A stretch of 64,000 nt of DNA from Clostridium sp. K13 (GCF_019734195.1 NZ_JAASHM010000006.1:1-64000), one strand, 5' to 3'. Counted from the first letter of the stretch, positions 34,246 to 43,303 are shown. Notes: generated by a model not told the origin, from the letters alone. Numbers and translations are program-made.

Positions 34246-35457
34246 TTATTTATTCAGCTTAATTTTTATTATCTTATCTATAACAAATCCATATTCTGAT
34301 AAAGTTCTATTAAATACCTTAATCTCTCTTTCATCATTACTTACAGATATGTTACTTATATAAAACTCCTCTAATTCATTTTTATCAGCTTCATATGCAG
34401 TTATACTATTCTCTATATCCATGCCATTTATTTCTGCTATCTTTAGCGAAACTTTTTCTCCATCATCTTCACAGTAGTATATTTTATCTTTACTAGGAAA
34501 TAAATTTAGTCCCTTTAAAGTTATTAATCCCTCTCCTTGTTTAGTTGAATATTTCATAAACTCTTTTCTAGTTTTATTATTTAAATTATACATTTCAACC
34601 ACTTCTTCAGAATCTTTGCATGATGTAAAAATAATTATTTCATCATTTATAACATGAAAATTTCTGAAGCTACCTATTGTATTTTTTTCAATTAACTTAT
34701 TAGTAGTTAAGTCTATCACTAGCAAAGTATCCGGATTGCTATAAGTATACATATAAGTATCTTCTATTCCTACTTCCCCATTAAGAGCTTCTATCGCTAA
34801 AGTACTTATTGCTGATAGGAATAACCTATCTCCTACAACATTACACTGTAAAATAAAACTTAACTCTTCTGGCATTTTAATTCTTCCGCTACTACTAGTT
34901 TTCAAATTTGTCCAACTTATATAATCATTCGTAATATTATTAATTGTTGTATCATTCATAATTTCAATTAAATATTCTCCTGATAATTCATATCTACTTT
35001 GTTCATTATTTATTAAACTTTCTTCTGTCTTAAATGTATTCTCGCTATATCCATCTATTATTAAAACTTTATTATTGTCTAAACTATTTAAGTAAAATGT
35101 TTTATTTATATTTCTATATTCATCACTAATAGATTTTTTATATTCACTAGTAGCTTTATCTCCATCAATTTTAACGTTTATACTGTTCATTAAATATCCA
35201 TTAACATAATTTTGTCTTATTAATGTTGATCCATCCTCCCTTTCTATGTAAATATTAGAAAAATCTTTTATATGATTTTCCAAAGGAATTATTTTTGTTG
35301 ATATAACCTTTAATTCTGGTTCTGTGTCCGATTTAACATCTTCTGTAAGAATTATTGACTGGTTTAAAGCTTTCTTCTCACCAGTACATCCTATAATATT
35401 AAAAGTTAAAAATACTATACTAAATAATATTATTGATCTTATTGTATTTCTTACCAT
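34246..35457 (-). CDS. Lipoprotein of unknown function
   Basis: About 403 residues. The start at 35457 has AGAGGAGGTAAAAC before its ATG and opens a lipoprotein signal (IRSIILFSIVFLTFNIIGC); the frame extends further upstream without a ribosome site. The mature part is beta-rich with blade-like segments (LLVIDLTTNKLIEKNTIGSF, IIIFTSCKDSEEVVEMYNLN, KIYYCEDDGEKVSLKIAEIN), suggesting a propeller. No family is recognised. It lies between the kinase and the LCP gene, so it may act as an accessory sensor or in wall assembly. Confidence 0.7.
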   Translation of the reverse strand: MVRNTIRSIILFSIVFLTFNIIGCTGEKKALNQSIILTEDVKSDTEPELKVISTKIIPLENHIKDFSNIYIEREDGSTLIRQNYVNGYLMNSINVKIDGDKATSEYKKSISDEYRNINKTFYLNSLDNNKVLIIDGYSENTFKTEESLINNEQSRYELSGEYLIEIMNDTTINNITNDYISWTNLKTSSSGRIKMPEELSFILQCNVVGDRLFLSAISTLAIEALNGEVGIEDTYMYTYSNPDTLLVIDLTTNKLIEKNTIGSFRNFHVINDEIIIFTSCKDSEEVVEMYNLNNKTRKEFMKYSTKQGEGLITLKGLNLFPSKDKIYYCEDDGEKVSLKIAEINGMDIENSITAYEADKNELEEFYISNISVSNDEREIKVFNRTLSEYGFVIDKIIKIKLNK

Positions 35458-35530
35458 AAGTTTTACCTCCTCTATAAATTCATTATAAATAGTTAATGTT
35501 GTCAACTTATTATAAGATGTTATCAAAATG

Positions 35531-36994
35531 TTACCAAATCAGATTATTTTTAGGTATTTTAATTGTTACAATTACTTTTTCATCATAATTAAATTCTATA
35601 CTTCCTCCATAGCTTTCAACTATTTGTTCACATATAAATAAACCTAATCCATTACTGCCAAGCTTTCTAGACTTCTCAATATTTTCCCTATAAAAAGGCT
35701 TTAACACATTTTTAATTCCTTCTTCACTTATTTCATCACTATAATTTTCAACTTCAAAAATATATAACTCTCCTTCTTCTATAGATTTAATATTTATAGT
35801 TGTATTTGCTTTTGAGTATTTAATAGCATTATCAATAACATTTATAAATATACTTCTAATATCTTCTTCATTACATTCTAAAATTGCATCTGAAATATCT
35901 GCCTTTACATTCAGCTTATACTTTGGAGCTTTTATAGATAGATCCTTTATTATCTCTTCTAATGTATATTTTATATTTATTAAGGTTTTGCTCTCTTTCT
36001 TTATATCAGTTTTGTTTTTAGAAACCTCAATTAAAGCGACTACCATCCTATGCATTCGATCACTCTCTTTTTCTATTCTTTCTAATGCATAATCACGAAA
36101 TTCATCATCATTAAAATTTTCTTGCTGTAATATTTGAACATATCCTGATATTGTAGTTAATGGAGTTTTTAATTCATGGGTAACATTATTAAAGAATTCT
36201 GTTCTTGTAGTTTCTAAAGCTACAACCTTTTCTTTTTCATTGCTAATAGTAATTATCTGATTCTTTATTTGTCTTTTCATTGAAGAAAACCCTTTAGATA
36301 ACTCACCAATCTCATCCTTTGTATTAATATTAATATCTATATCATATTCTCCCTTTTCTACTTCCTTAAAAGCTGCTCTTAACCTTACTAAAGGTTCTAC
36401 AATCTTACCACTCAATAAATAAACAGCTAGTATCATAACAATAAAAACAACTATATTAACACTCTTAACAACTCCAATAAAATCATTTATACTACTATAA
36501 TAATCAGTAAAATCCTTAGTTAAAATTATAGTTCCAATATATTTTTTATACATATACAACGGAAATATTGTAGCTGCAGTTAATTTTTCGTCTTCATAAT
36601 AAATATCTAGTAAATTTTTATTCTCTATTTCCTCATAACTATACTTATTAATTCTATCAACATCATAATTAATAGAACCGTTAGCTAGCTTATACTTATA
36701 TAGATGTTCATTATTCTCATTTAAAACATAAAGCTCACACCTTTTATCTTCACTAATATTAGTTGCTATCTCCGGTATATGTTCTATAATATTTTCTTTA
36801 GTTAAATCAATTAAGTTATACTGAGCATAAGAATTAACAAACCTATATGTACTCTTATATGCTAAATACATTTCATCTTTAACTTCATTAATAACAAAAT
36901 TAGTTCTCATCTCATTTATAAGAAAGTTTAAAATTATAAATGAAATTGAAAATATAATTATAAATCCAATACCAAATTTATATCTTATCTTCAT
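35531..36994 (-). CDS. Sensor histidine kinase with extracellular sensor and HAMP domain
   Basis: 487 residues. Two membrane helices (about 8-26 and 178-197) bracket an extracellular sensor of about 150 residues. Then come HAMP (VRLRAAFKEVEKGEYDIDIN), the DHp His in FFNNVTHELKTPLTTISGYV (near residue 274) and ATPase motifs (INVIDNAIKYSKA, a degenerate G1 region VENYSDE, and SNGLGLFICEQIVESYGG). The catalytic G1 box lacks the usual DxGxG, reading FEVENYSDEIS, which may lower activity. It overlaps its regulator by four bases. Confidence 0.88.
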   Translation of the reverse strand: MKIRYKFGIGFIIIFSISFIILNFLINEMRTNFVINEVKDEMYLAYKSTYRFVNSYAQYNLIDLTKENIIEHIPEIATNISEDKRCELYVLNENNEHLYKYKLANGSINYDVDRINKYSYEEIENKNLLDIYYEDEKLTAATIFPLYMYKKYIGTIILTKDFTDYYSSINDFIGVVKSVNIVVFIVMILAVYLLSGKIVEPLVRLRAAFKEVEKGEYDIDININTKDEIGELSKGFSSMKRQIKNQIITISNEKEKVVALETTRTEFFNNVTHELKTPLTTISGYVQILQQENFNDDEFRDYALERIEKESDRMHRMVVALIEVSKNKTDIKKESKTLINIKYTLEEIIKDLSIKAPKYKLNVKADISDAILECNEEDIRSIFINVIDNAIKYSKANTTINIKSIEEGELYIFEVENYSDEISEEGIKNVLKPFYRENIEKSRKLGSNGLGLFICEQIVESYGGSIEFNYDEKVIVTIKIPKNNLIW

Positions 36995-37677
36995 ACCTTA
37001 TCTGTCCTTAACATATAGCCTGTCCCAAATACAGTTTCTATAGAATTATTATCTTTAAGCTTTTGCCTTAATCTTCTTATATGTACATCTACTGTTCTTG
37101 GGTCTCCAAAGTAATCATATCCCCATACAGAGTCTAAAATCTTCTCCCTAGTTAAAGCTCTGTTGCTATTTTCTATAAGATAAAACAATAAATCTAACTC
37201 TTTAGGTTTTAGTTTAACCTCTTCATTATCTACAGAAACCCTTCTAGCTTCCTTATAAATATCTATATTTCCTATTTTCATATAATCAACATTTTCACTT
37301 TCCACTGTATTAACTTTCTCAATTCTCCTTAATGCTACATTAACTCTAGTAACACATTCACGTATATTGAAAGGCTTCGTCATATAATCATCAGCACCTA
37401 ATTCTAATCCTAGTATTTTATCAACAACATCATTTCTAGCAGTTAACATAATAACTGGAGCACTATATTTGGCGAGTTGTTTACATACCTCGAACCCATT
37501 AATTCCTGGTAACATTAAATCTAATAACACTACATCTGGATTGAAGACATGAAAAATCTCAATTCCTTCTTCACCACTTAATGCATGTCTTACTTCAAAA
37601 CCTTCGCCTTTAAATGTATATCTTAAAATATTAGATATATCTGGATCATCTTCTATTATTAAAATTCTTTTTCCCAT
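36991..37677 (-). CDS. OmpR-family response regulator
   Basis: 228 residues: receiver with ILIIEDDPDI, phospho-Asp in VVLLDLMLPGINGFE (near residue 53), MLTARND and DDYMTKPFN, then a winged helix with LKPKELDLLFYLIENSNRAL, YFGDPRTVDVHIRRLRQKL and VFGTGYML. Standard PhoB/WalR-type. First gene of the regulator-kinase-lipoprotein-LCP series, all on the minus strand with tight spacing between the first two. Confidence 0.92.
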   Translation of the reverse strand: MGKRILIIEDDPDISNILRYTFKGEGFEVRHALSGEEGIEIFHVFNPDVVLLDLMLPGINGFEVCKQLAKYSAPVIMLTARNDVVDKILGLELGADDYMTKPFNIRECVTRVNVALRRIEKVNTVESENVDYMKIGNIDIYKEARRVSVDNEEVKLKPKELDLLFYLIENSNRALTREKILDSVWGYDYFGDPRTVDVHIRRLRQKLKDNNSIETVFGTGYMLRTDKV

Positions 37678-37735
37678 ATTCCCTCCAAAACAATTACTTA
37701 TATACCATTATAATACATTATTTTACAAACAACAA

Positions 37736-37767
37736 AATCTACTTGAATTTTTTCTTCAAGTAGATTT
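37736..37767. terminator. Inverted repeat, possible terminator
   Basis: AAATCTACTTGAA pairs exactly with TTCAAGTAGATTT around a short T-rich loop. It lies upstream of the regulator gene and downstream of a gene-poor stretch; on either strand it could stop read-through. Confidence 0.6.
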
Positions 37768-37879
37768 CTCATAACTTATTCTTATAATCTTTTAAAATTT
37801 GAATTTGTCAAGTTTCTCATTATGCTCATTTGGTAAGGTTATATTTTTTGCTCATATGGTCTAAATCACCATATTCATA

Positions 37880-37933
37880 TTATTTTACATCTACTTCAAA
37901 TATATCATTACCATATACATTCATTGAATCCAT
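37880..37933 (-). CDS. Seventeen-codon frame with a strong ribosome site, uncertain
   Basis: AGGGGGAGTAAG precedes an ATG at 37933. The frame MDSMNVYGNDIFEVDVK then stops; in the same frame after the stop it goes on YEYGDLDHMSKKYNLTK. It could be a tiny peptide, the start of a gene killed by a nonsense change, or chance. It lies in the 540-base gap between the regulator and the VanZ-like gene. Confidence 0.25.
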   Translation of the reverse strand: MDSMNVYGNDIFEVDVK

Positions 37934-38033
37934 CTTACTCCCCCTATTTACTTTACTTAGCTAAGTATTACATATATTAGATGGATATCCCAATAAATAT
38001 GTTCAATATAATTTTATTTTTCATAAAATTATA

Positions 38034-38056
38034 GAGCAGTTCATAATGAACTGCTC
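38034..38056. terminator. Perfect inverted repeat, probable terminator
   Basis: GAGCAGTTCAT and ATGAACTGCTC form a perfect stem. The T-run is weak on both strands. It is placed between the small 37880 frame and the ATPase remnant at 38086. Confidence 0.6.
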
Positions 38057-38085
38057 CCTTTAGAAATATATTCTGCTATGATAAT

Positions 38086-38178
38086 CCTAGCTTTTTAGTT
38101 TACCATGATGGATATTTAAGGATTCCAAATCAAGAATTAATGAAAGAATTTGAACATGTTTTAGCTATAGCCATTTAA
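38086..38178 (+). pseudogene. Remnant of an AAA-ATPase/PD-(D/E)XK family protein
   Basis: A plus-strand frame reads SFLVYHDGYLRIPNQELMKE and then FEHVLAIAI-stop. The GYLRIPNxELMxEF pattern is typical of the region that links the ATPase and nuclease parts in the multi-copy AAA-ATPase-like/DUF1703 proteins of clostridia. There is no start codon and nothing of the rest of the protein, so it is a short fossil. Confidence 0.45.
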
Positions 38179-38215
38179 TTTTTATTTCATTTTGACAACT
38201 AGATATTGATAAAAT

Positions 38216-39268
38216 TTAATTTGCAAATCTCATCTCATTATAATAATTTTCATTAGAATCTAAAAATCTTATATTTAGGCTCTTGCTCTCTTCACCATTA
38301 TACAAGTTATCTATATCATTATTTTCTAAAACCTCAAAGCTTGGAAATACAACAAGAAAGTATTCATTGGGATTTATTTCTTCAACATAGTTCCTACCAT
38401 TGAAGATTACCTCTACTTTACTTGCATTTTTATTTTTACCAAACACCACAATAGACATTGAAATATTATCTTCATTGTTATTATCATAGATAGTGCTAAT
38501 ACTATAATCTCCATTGCTTTTTTCATACTGTCCCATACTTGTTCTACTATCAAGCCATCTATCATTTAAAACACTCTCTACACCTATAAGATTTATATAA
38601 TCCCCTTCATCTCTTAAAAACAATTTATATCCTGCAACATCTTTTACAGCTTCAAAATCCGTGTTGCTACTATACTTGAACACGGCTCTTGCAATGTCCT
38701 CATTAGATCTATTAGCAGATATAGTTGAATTATATATAGTTATAATAGTAAAAAGTACTACTGCACCAAACATAATACTTAAGGGTTTAATACTTAATAC
38801 TACTAAATTACCATCATATTTACTTGTAACTCTACTAATAAAATTCCTTAGTTTTGTTTTCTTTATAACATAATAAAATAAATTAAATATGAAAAAACCT
38901 AAAACTGCACCTAAAGTATTAAATATTATGTCATCAATATCAGTTAAGTTAATTGGAGTAGATAATTGAATAAGCTCTATTGCAAGGGATGCATAAAATC
39001 CATATAAGGCTATATTAAAAATTTTATTTTTCTTTTTAAATAATAGTGGAATTAAAAAGCCTAATGGTACAAATAACAAAACATTACCAACTACATTGTA
39101 AATAGCGTTTCCTATACCCATAAAATTATCTTTAAACATATTTATCGTTTCTACAAATGGTATATAGTTAATATAAAATCTATGTTGAAATCTTATTTGT
39201 AACATCCCCATTTTGCATATAGTTAAATTAATTAATATTAGAAAATATATGAAGAATATATTTATCAT
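38216..39268 (-). CDS. VanZ-like membrane protein (first helix out of frame)
   Basis: The open frame of 350 residues carries the VanZ domain: PFVETINMFKDNF, NVVGNVLLFVPLGFLIPLLF, then SLAIELIQLSTPINLTDIDD and FNTLGAVLGFFIF, with four helices, followed by another helix near residue 160 and an extracellular domain of about 150 residues without clear relatives. The start at 39268 is a poor one with no ribosome site. In the same frame upstream lie codons for the family's first helix (39269-39353), but the good start at 39381 is out of register with them because of an AT repeat. VanZ-type proteins are linked to glycopeptide and lipoglycopeptide tolerance; that role is not shown here. Confidence 0.72.
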   Translation of the reverse strand: MINIFFIYFLILINLTICKMGMLQIRFQHRFYINYIPFVETINMFKDNFMGIGNAIYNVVGNVLLFVPLGFLIPLLFKKKNKIFNIALYGFYASLAIELIQLSTPINLTDIDDIIFNTLGAVLGFFIFNLFYYVIKKTKLRNFISRVTSKYDGNLVVLSIKPLSIMFGAVVLFTIITIYNSTISANRSNEDIARAVFKYSSNTDFEAVKDVAGYKLFLRDEGDYINLIGVESVLNDRWLDSRTSMGQYEKSNGDYSISTIYDNNNEDNISMSIVVFGKNKNASKVEVIFNGRNYVEEINPNEYFLVVFPSFEVLENNDIDNLYNGEESKSLNIRFLDSNENYYNEMRFAN

Positions 39269-39381
39269 AACTTCTCTTAATATGTTTTTTTCTTTACTTT
39301 TAATTAATACTATAATTCTATATATAGCCCAAGTTACAATTAATATAGCAGCTATATATATATATATGATATAGTTATCAT
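39269..39381 (-). other. Displaced N-terminus of the VanZ-like gene
   Basis: GGAGAG lies six bases before an ATG at 39381, the proper start in spacing and position. From it the frame soon leaves the VanZ register. In the VanZ frame the same DNA encodes IAAILIVTWAIYRIIVLIK and then EKNILREV directly before the 39268 start, the first helix and following segment expected for VanZ-like proteins. The (AT)7 run separates the two registers. Confidence 0.6.
39353..39367. repeat. AT dinucleotide repeat (seven units) at the 5' end of the VanZ-like gene
   Basis: TATATATATATATAT lies a few codons after the ribosome site and ATG at 39381. Loss of one AT unit, or gain of two, would bring that ATG into frame with the VanZ-like coding sequence. 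Confidence 0.8.
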
Positions 39382-39428
39382 AGTTATCTCTCCTTTTTTA
39401 ATATAATATAATATAATAATACAAATAT

Positions 39429-40442
39429 TTATCTAAATTCTACTAAAATAATATTTAAAAGCTCTATAACCTTATCACATATATCAGATTTATCTATTAA
39501 CTCAATCCAAAGCATAACATTAGGGAAAAATGAAATATAAATAACCTTTCTATACTCCTCTAACAAAAGATTTTCAATATCTGTTAATTTATATGACGAT
39601 AGTATATATTGCATCATATCATCTTGTATTATTTTCATTTTACTATATATTTCTTTTGCTGTTAGTATTTCAAAATCTTCAATTGTTAAATAATACATTG
39701 TCTCATTTAAAAAGCAATTAATATTAACCTCTGTTCCAAACATATTAAAATCAATTATTCCTACAAAGTTATCATTATCATCAACTAAGATATTACTGTA
39801 GTTTAAATCTCCTTGATATACACACCTAGGTAATTCATTTAGACTAAGCTCTATTTTATTTCTAGCTTTTATATTTTCATCTACTAACTTACTTGCTAGC
39901 TTATTATATCCTTTTTCCTTTAATTTCTTAATAAGGTTATCTAAATTTTCTTGCTTTTCATCTATATCAATATCAAATGGACCTAATTCTATTAGGCTCC
40001 ACATTGACCTATTGTTAGATAAATCAACGTTAGTAAAATTTCTTGCTAATTCACCAATATGTTTAATTACTGTCTTTTTAAAGTCATAATCTATAAGTTC
40101 CCCCTCTTTATAGAAATTGTATAAAGCATATTCCTCCATATAGCATGTATACTTTTTACCTTCTTTAATAAATTCATACGTTAAAGTTCCCATTTTATTT
40201 CTAATAATGTTTGGACAGTATACTCCTATACTTATATATCTTTCAATAAGTCTACTTATATCCTCCAAAAACCTTTCGGTAATTGCTACAAAGTTGGTTA
40301 TTTTTAATACATATTTATTATCAATTATGTAATTATATCTTTTATCATCTTCATCATGAGAAGTATCTATTACGTTGCTTATCTGCTTAAAATCAACCCC
40401 GTAGCTATTGCAAATGTTTCTTATATCATTATTACTAAACAT
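39429..40442 (-). CDS. Aminoglycoside phosphotransferase/CotS-like kinase-fold protein
   Basis: 337 residues with the APH-type kinase fold. The N-lobe contains YNYIIDNKYVLKITNF (ATP-binding Lys), and the C-lobe the catalytic loop CVYQGDLNYSNILVDDNDNF, in which Gln replaces the usual His before Gly-Asp, and the metal-binding GIIDFNMFG. The substrate may be a spore-coat component, choline or sugar; resistance to aminoglycosides is not implied. GGGGGGAAGGAG lies before the ATG. It stands next to the VanZ-like gene in the same direction. Confidence 0.78.
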   Translation of the reverse strand: MFSNNDIRNICNSYGVDFKQISNVIDTSHDEDDKRYNYIIDNKYVLKITNFVAITERFLEDISRLIERYISIGVYCPNIIRNKMGTLTYEFIKEGKKYTCYMEEYALYNFYKEGELIDYDFKKTVIKHIGELARNFTNVDLSNNRSMWSLIELGPFDIDIDEKQENLDNLIKKLKEKGYNKLASKLVDENIKARNKIELSLNELPRCVYQGDLNYSNILVDDNDNFVGIIDFNMFGTEVNINCFLNETMYYLTIEDFEILTAKEIYSKMKIIQDDMMQYILSSYKLTDIENLLLEEYRKVIYISFFPNVMLWIELIDKSDICDKVIELLNIILVEFR

Positions 40443-40507
40443 TTTACTCCTTCCCCCCTTATATTTTCTTTTTAAAAATCTAAATTATACCTATTTTGCT
40501 ATTACCT

Positions 40508-40570
40508 TTAATGTAAACTATGTACTTGCTGCATTAATTTGTCTATCACCTTATAATCTCTTATTTTCAT
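40508..40570 (-). pseudogene. N-terminal fragment of a GNAT acetyltransferase, tentative
   Basis: TTAGAGGTG precedes an ATG at 40570. The frame MKIRDYKVIDKLMQQVHSLH then stops. The pattern matches the first helix of many GNAT acetyltransferases (DYxxIxxLxxQVHxLH). No later part of the domain was found. The rest of the 380-base gap holds only the terminator at 40613. Confidence 0.4.
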
Positions 40571-40612
40571 AAATTCACCTCTAATAAACAATCCATTTTA
40601 TATCTATAAAAC

Positions 40613-40664
40613 TCAATAAAAAAAATAGCAAAATCGCCTACAAATACTTACAACCGCTTTTGCT
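40613..40664 (-). terminator. Terminator in the 40.4-40.8 kb gap
   Basis: AGCAAAAGCG pairs with CGATTTTGCT on the minus strand (40627-40664), followed by a run of eight T. It probably ends the 40826 gene or its upstream neighbours. Confidence 0.65.
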
Positions 40665-40825
40665 TAATATTTAAAAATAGTAACCTTAGCAACTTATCTT
40701 TCAGTTAATTGAGCTGCTTGTTTAGAAACAAACTCCCTCTTTTTATTAATAAAAGTTTACTAGCTTTTCTTTAAATTTCTATATCACCTAATGCAAAATT
40801 GGAATTTAACTTACTATATATAATT

Positions 40826-41299
40826 TTAAAATTGAATATCTCTAAAATATAAATATAGTTTTTCTGTAACATCTTTATCCAAAGGATTTTCTTTTAAACT
40901 TCTAATTATTGGAATAAGCGTGCTGAAATCATGTGTTTCTAATAAATTGTTAATCCTTGTATTATTGCTTATTGTATTATTTAAATTCCATAAAGCTGTA
41001 TATAGCAATTTATTTTCCTCATAATATGATGTTTGTATATATACCGATGTGGCTTGTCCTGTGGCTGACGATAATATAGCTGTACCTAATATTTTTTCAT
41101 CAACAGAGTCCTTAACCTTAGCTTCTTCAATAGTTTCTATACCATGACAAATTAACTCTAATTGAATACCAAACTCATTGTCGCTAGTTTTTGTAATTGT
41201 TTTGTAACTTCTTATTTTGCTAAACTGAAATATATTAAATAATACTAAAAAAAGTATAAATATTATTAACATATATTTTTTACTTTTACTGTTAATCAT
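40826..41299 (-). CDS. Unknown secreted or anchored protein, 157 residues
   Basis: A membrane helix near the N-terminus (residues about 10-26, MLIIFILFLVLFNIFQF) acts as signal or anchor. The rest is a helical domain with one Cys (LELICHGIETIEEAKVKDSV) and a polar tail. GGAGGTAAAATG provides the ribosome site. I know no family. It belongs to a run of small unknown envelope proteins (40.8-43.8 kb). Confidence 0.6.
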   Translation of the reverse strand: MINSKSKKYMLIIFILFLVLFNIFQFSKIRSYKTITKTSDNEFGIQLELICHGIETIEEAKVKDSVDEKILGTAILSSATGQATSVYIQTSYYEENKLLYTALWNLNNTISNNTRINNLLETHDFSTLIPIIRSLKENPLDKDVTEKLYLYFRDIQF

Positions 41300-41419
41300 T
41301 TTACCTCCAATATATCTACTATAAAATATTAGTTACTCTAATATTTTATTTAAAAACTAACATGGAATAATATTTAAAATCATCCTCAGAATATAACTTT
41401 TAAATCAATTAATAACTGA

Positions 41420-41557
41420 TTATTTAACTATACTACTTTTATTAAAACTAATTAGTGGTGCACAGTCATCACCTTTATTACTTACTGAACAAATTCCATA
41501 CCATAAAACATCTGGATAATCTCTTATTATGACTTTATCAAAAATTGATAAATCTTA
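41420..41557 (-). pseudogene. Orphan C-terminal coding fragment
   Basis: A frame without a start reads FDKVIIRDYPDVLWYGICSV, then SNKGDDCAPLISFNKSSIVK and stops at 41420. Composition and the even run of sense codons suggest protein-coding origin. It begins exactly where the neighbouring gene at 41538 ends, overlapping its last codons in another frame. I could not match it to anything in the window. Confidence 0.4.
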
Positions 41558-41996
41558 ATTCTTTTTCAGCTTCTAATTTAGATTTATAAAATATAACTTC
41601 ATTGTAGGGTTTAAGATTATTTTTCCAATTAGTAGTTGTTTCCAAAAACTCTTTTCCACTAGTTGCAATTAGAAAACACTCTCTATTTTTATTTATATAG
41701 CATATTGGTAAATCACTTTGTAAATCTGTCATTGAACCCACAGTTCCAATTAAACCACCTTCCCTATCAGTTGCAAAAACATCTACCTGAGGAACTGTAT
41801 AAAATGATACTTTAGGAATATTATCATCAAAAATAAAATGTATATCATACTCATCAGCATATTGTTGATAAGTTTCATTTTTATCATTTGAATTCATATG
41901 ATAAACAGTAGTACCTGATTTAATTACTTCCGTATCTTCTATAAATATAGCTGCACAATTTTCTCTTTTTGTTACATCTAAATATACCTTATTCAT
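41538..41996 (-). CDS. Unknown 152-residue protein
   Basis: A soluble protein with no signal peptide. Notable segments are NCAAIFIEDTEVIKSGTTVY, VSFYTVPQVDVFATDREGGL, the polar loop SMTDLQSDLPICYI, and the C-terminal helix KSKLEAEKELRFINF. AGGAGGAGTAATGGAGG precedes the ATG. I do not recognise a family; the fold may be related to SMI1/immunity-like beta-alpha proteins, but this is a guess. The last 29 bases of its coding sequence recur exactly at 27998-28026. Confidence 0.6.
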   Translation of the reverse strand: MNKVYLDVTKRENCAAIFIEDTEVIKSGTTVYHMNSNDKNETYQQYADEYDIHFIFDDNIPKVSFYTVPQVDVFATDREGGLIGTVGSMTDLQSDLPICYINKNRECFLIATSGKEFLETTTNWKNNLKPYNEVIFYKSKLEAEKELRFINF

Positions 41997-42101
41997 TTTT
42001 CCTCCATTACTCCTCCTATAAACATACTTACCGTAGTAACTTATATAATAAATATTAATAATTTATGATCGTATAAATTATGATATTTACACAGGATAAA
42101 T

Positions 42102-42896
42102 TTAAAATACAGGATCATAAACTAATTTATAATAGCAATTATTATTTTCTATTCTAATTACTTCATATTTATCATCATCAATTTTATTAAAAAATACAGT
42201 ATTTGAATCATACTCTCCTGAGTAAATCTTTTTAATATAGTCATTTAACTTATCGTAATCTAATATCTTATCTTTAAGTATTATATTTCTAAATTCATCT
42301 AACTTAGAATCTTTAAATTTAAAATTTTCATTTACATTTTGAATTGAAGCCTTATATACTACGTCACTATAGGTTTTACCAAATACCACAAAAGAATCAT
42401 CAACATAATTAGCGGCTTCTGTAGTATTTATACTTAAATCGATATTTAAACTTTCTTCATCTGTGAAATATTGTATTGTTTCTGCTCCTAAATTCTCTAA
42501 ATTCTTTAATAATAAATAATGCTCATCATCTGATAAATCACTTAAGCTAGAAATTCTATCACTAATTGGTTGAACATATTTTATCTCTAATGAATTATTT
42601 TTACAAAATTCCTTTACTATAGTTATAGCTTTTATGTATTCTTCTGAAACAGCTTTATTTCTAGCTTCAAAGTTTGGTGTACCAGCATTACTTTTAATAG
42701 ATATTACTTCATTTTTAGTAGTTATTATATTACTTAAGTTGCTATTTTCTATTTCAGATATAACACTATTTTCTTCTAATTGAGATTGAACCTTAATATT
42801 TTTAGTTTCTTTCTGTACTTTAGAATTTTTATTTATTGTACATCCTATTAATATTAAACTAAGTACCAATACTAAAATAATCTTATTTTTTCTCAT
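42102..42896 (-). CDS. Lipoprotein of unknown function, 264 residues
   Basis: Begins with a clear lipoprotein signal (RKNKIILVLVLSLILIGC, Cys at 19). The mature protein has a Lys/Gln/Ser-rich linker, then a mixed helix-strand domain (SEEYIKAITIVKEFCKNNSL, VDDSFVVFGKTYSDVVYKAS) and ends YDPVF. GGGGAAGAATAAG precedes the ATG. It is probably on the cell surface. No family recognised. Confidence 0.65.
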   Translation of the reverse strand: MRKNKIILVLVLSLILIGCTINKNSKVQKETKNIKVQSQLEENSVISEIENSNLSNIITTKNEVISIKSNAGTPNFEARNKAVSEEYIKAITIVKEFCKNNSLEIKYVQPISDRISSLSDLSDDEHYLLLKNLENLGAETIQYFTDEESLNIDLSINTTEAANYVDDSFVVFGKTYSDVVYKASIQNVNENFKFKDSKLDEFRNIILKDKILDYDKLNDYIKKIYSGEYDSNTVFFNKIDDDKYEVIRIENNNCYYKLVYDPVF

Positions 42897-42975
42897 CTTA
42901 TTCTTCCCCTTACACCTTTTTATGCATCAAATAAAAACATATTTTTACTTATTATACCATATATTTAATCACTTT

Positions 42976-43185
42976 TTATGTATATATATCATCTTTAATT
43001 TTCTTTATTATAGATAGCAAACTTGCTCCTATTATTCCAATAACTCCTCCAAGTGCAAAAAATAAAATTATATTTTCAGCTACAACCCCTATAATTATAC
43101 CTAGTCCAACCCCAGCTGCTATTCCTTTTGTTAGATATTCATAATCTTTTTCAGATAAAATTATCTTTTCTAAAAATTTCTTCAT
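42976..43185 (-). CDS. Small membrane protein, 69 residues
   Basis: The ATG at 43185 has AGAGGTATTAGAACT before it; a longer reading to 43248 lacks a site. The N-terminus is amphipathic (KKFLEKIILSEKDYEYL), then two Gly-rich helices (GIAAGVGLGIIIGVVA; LFFALGGVIGIIGASLLSII) close together with a charged end. Gly-rich helix hairpins of this sort occur in holin-like or small channel-like proteins, but there is no firm match. Confidence 0.6.
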   Translation of the reverse strand: MKKFLEKIILSEKDYEYLTKGIAAGVGLGIIIGVVAENIILFFALGGVIGIIGASLLSIIKKIKDDIYT

Positions 43186-43303
43186 AGTTCTAATACCTCT
43201 TATAATACTTATATATATTAGACTATTTATAATACACTTTTGTTTCATAACTTATATTATTTTTTTATTATATATAAATTTGTAATAATATTTTAGTATC
43301 TAT

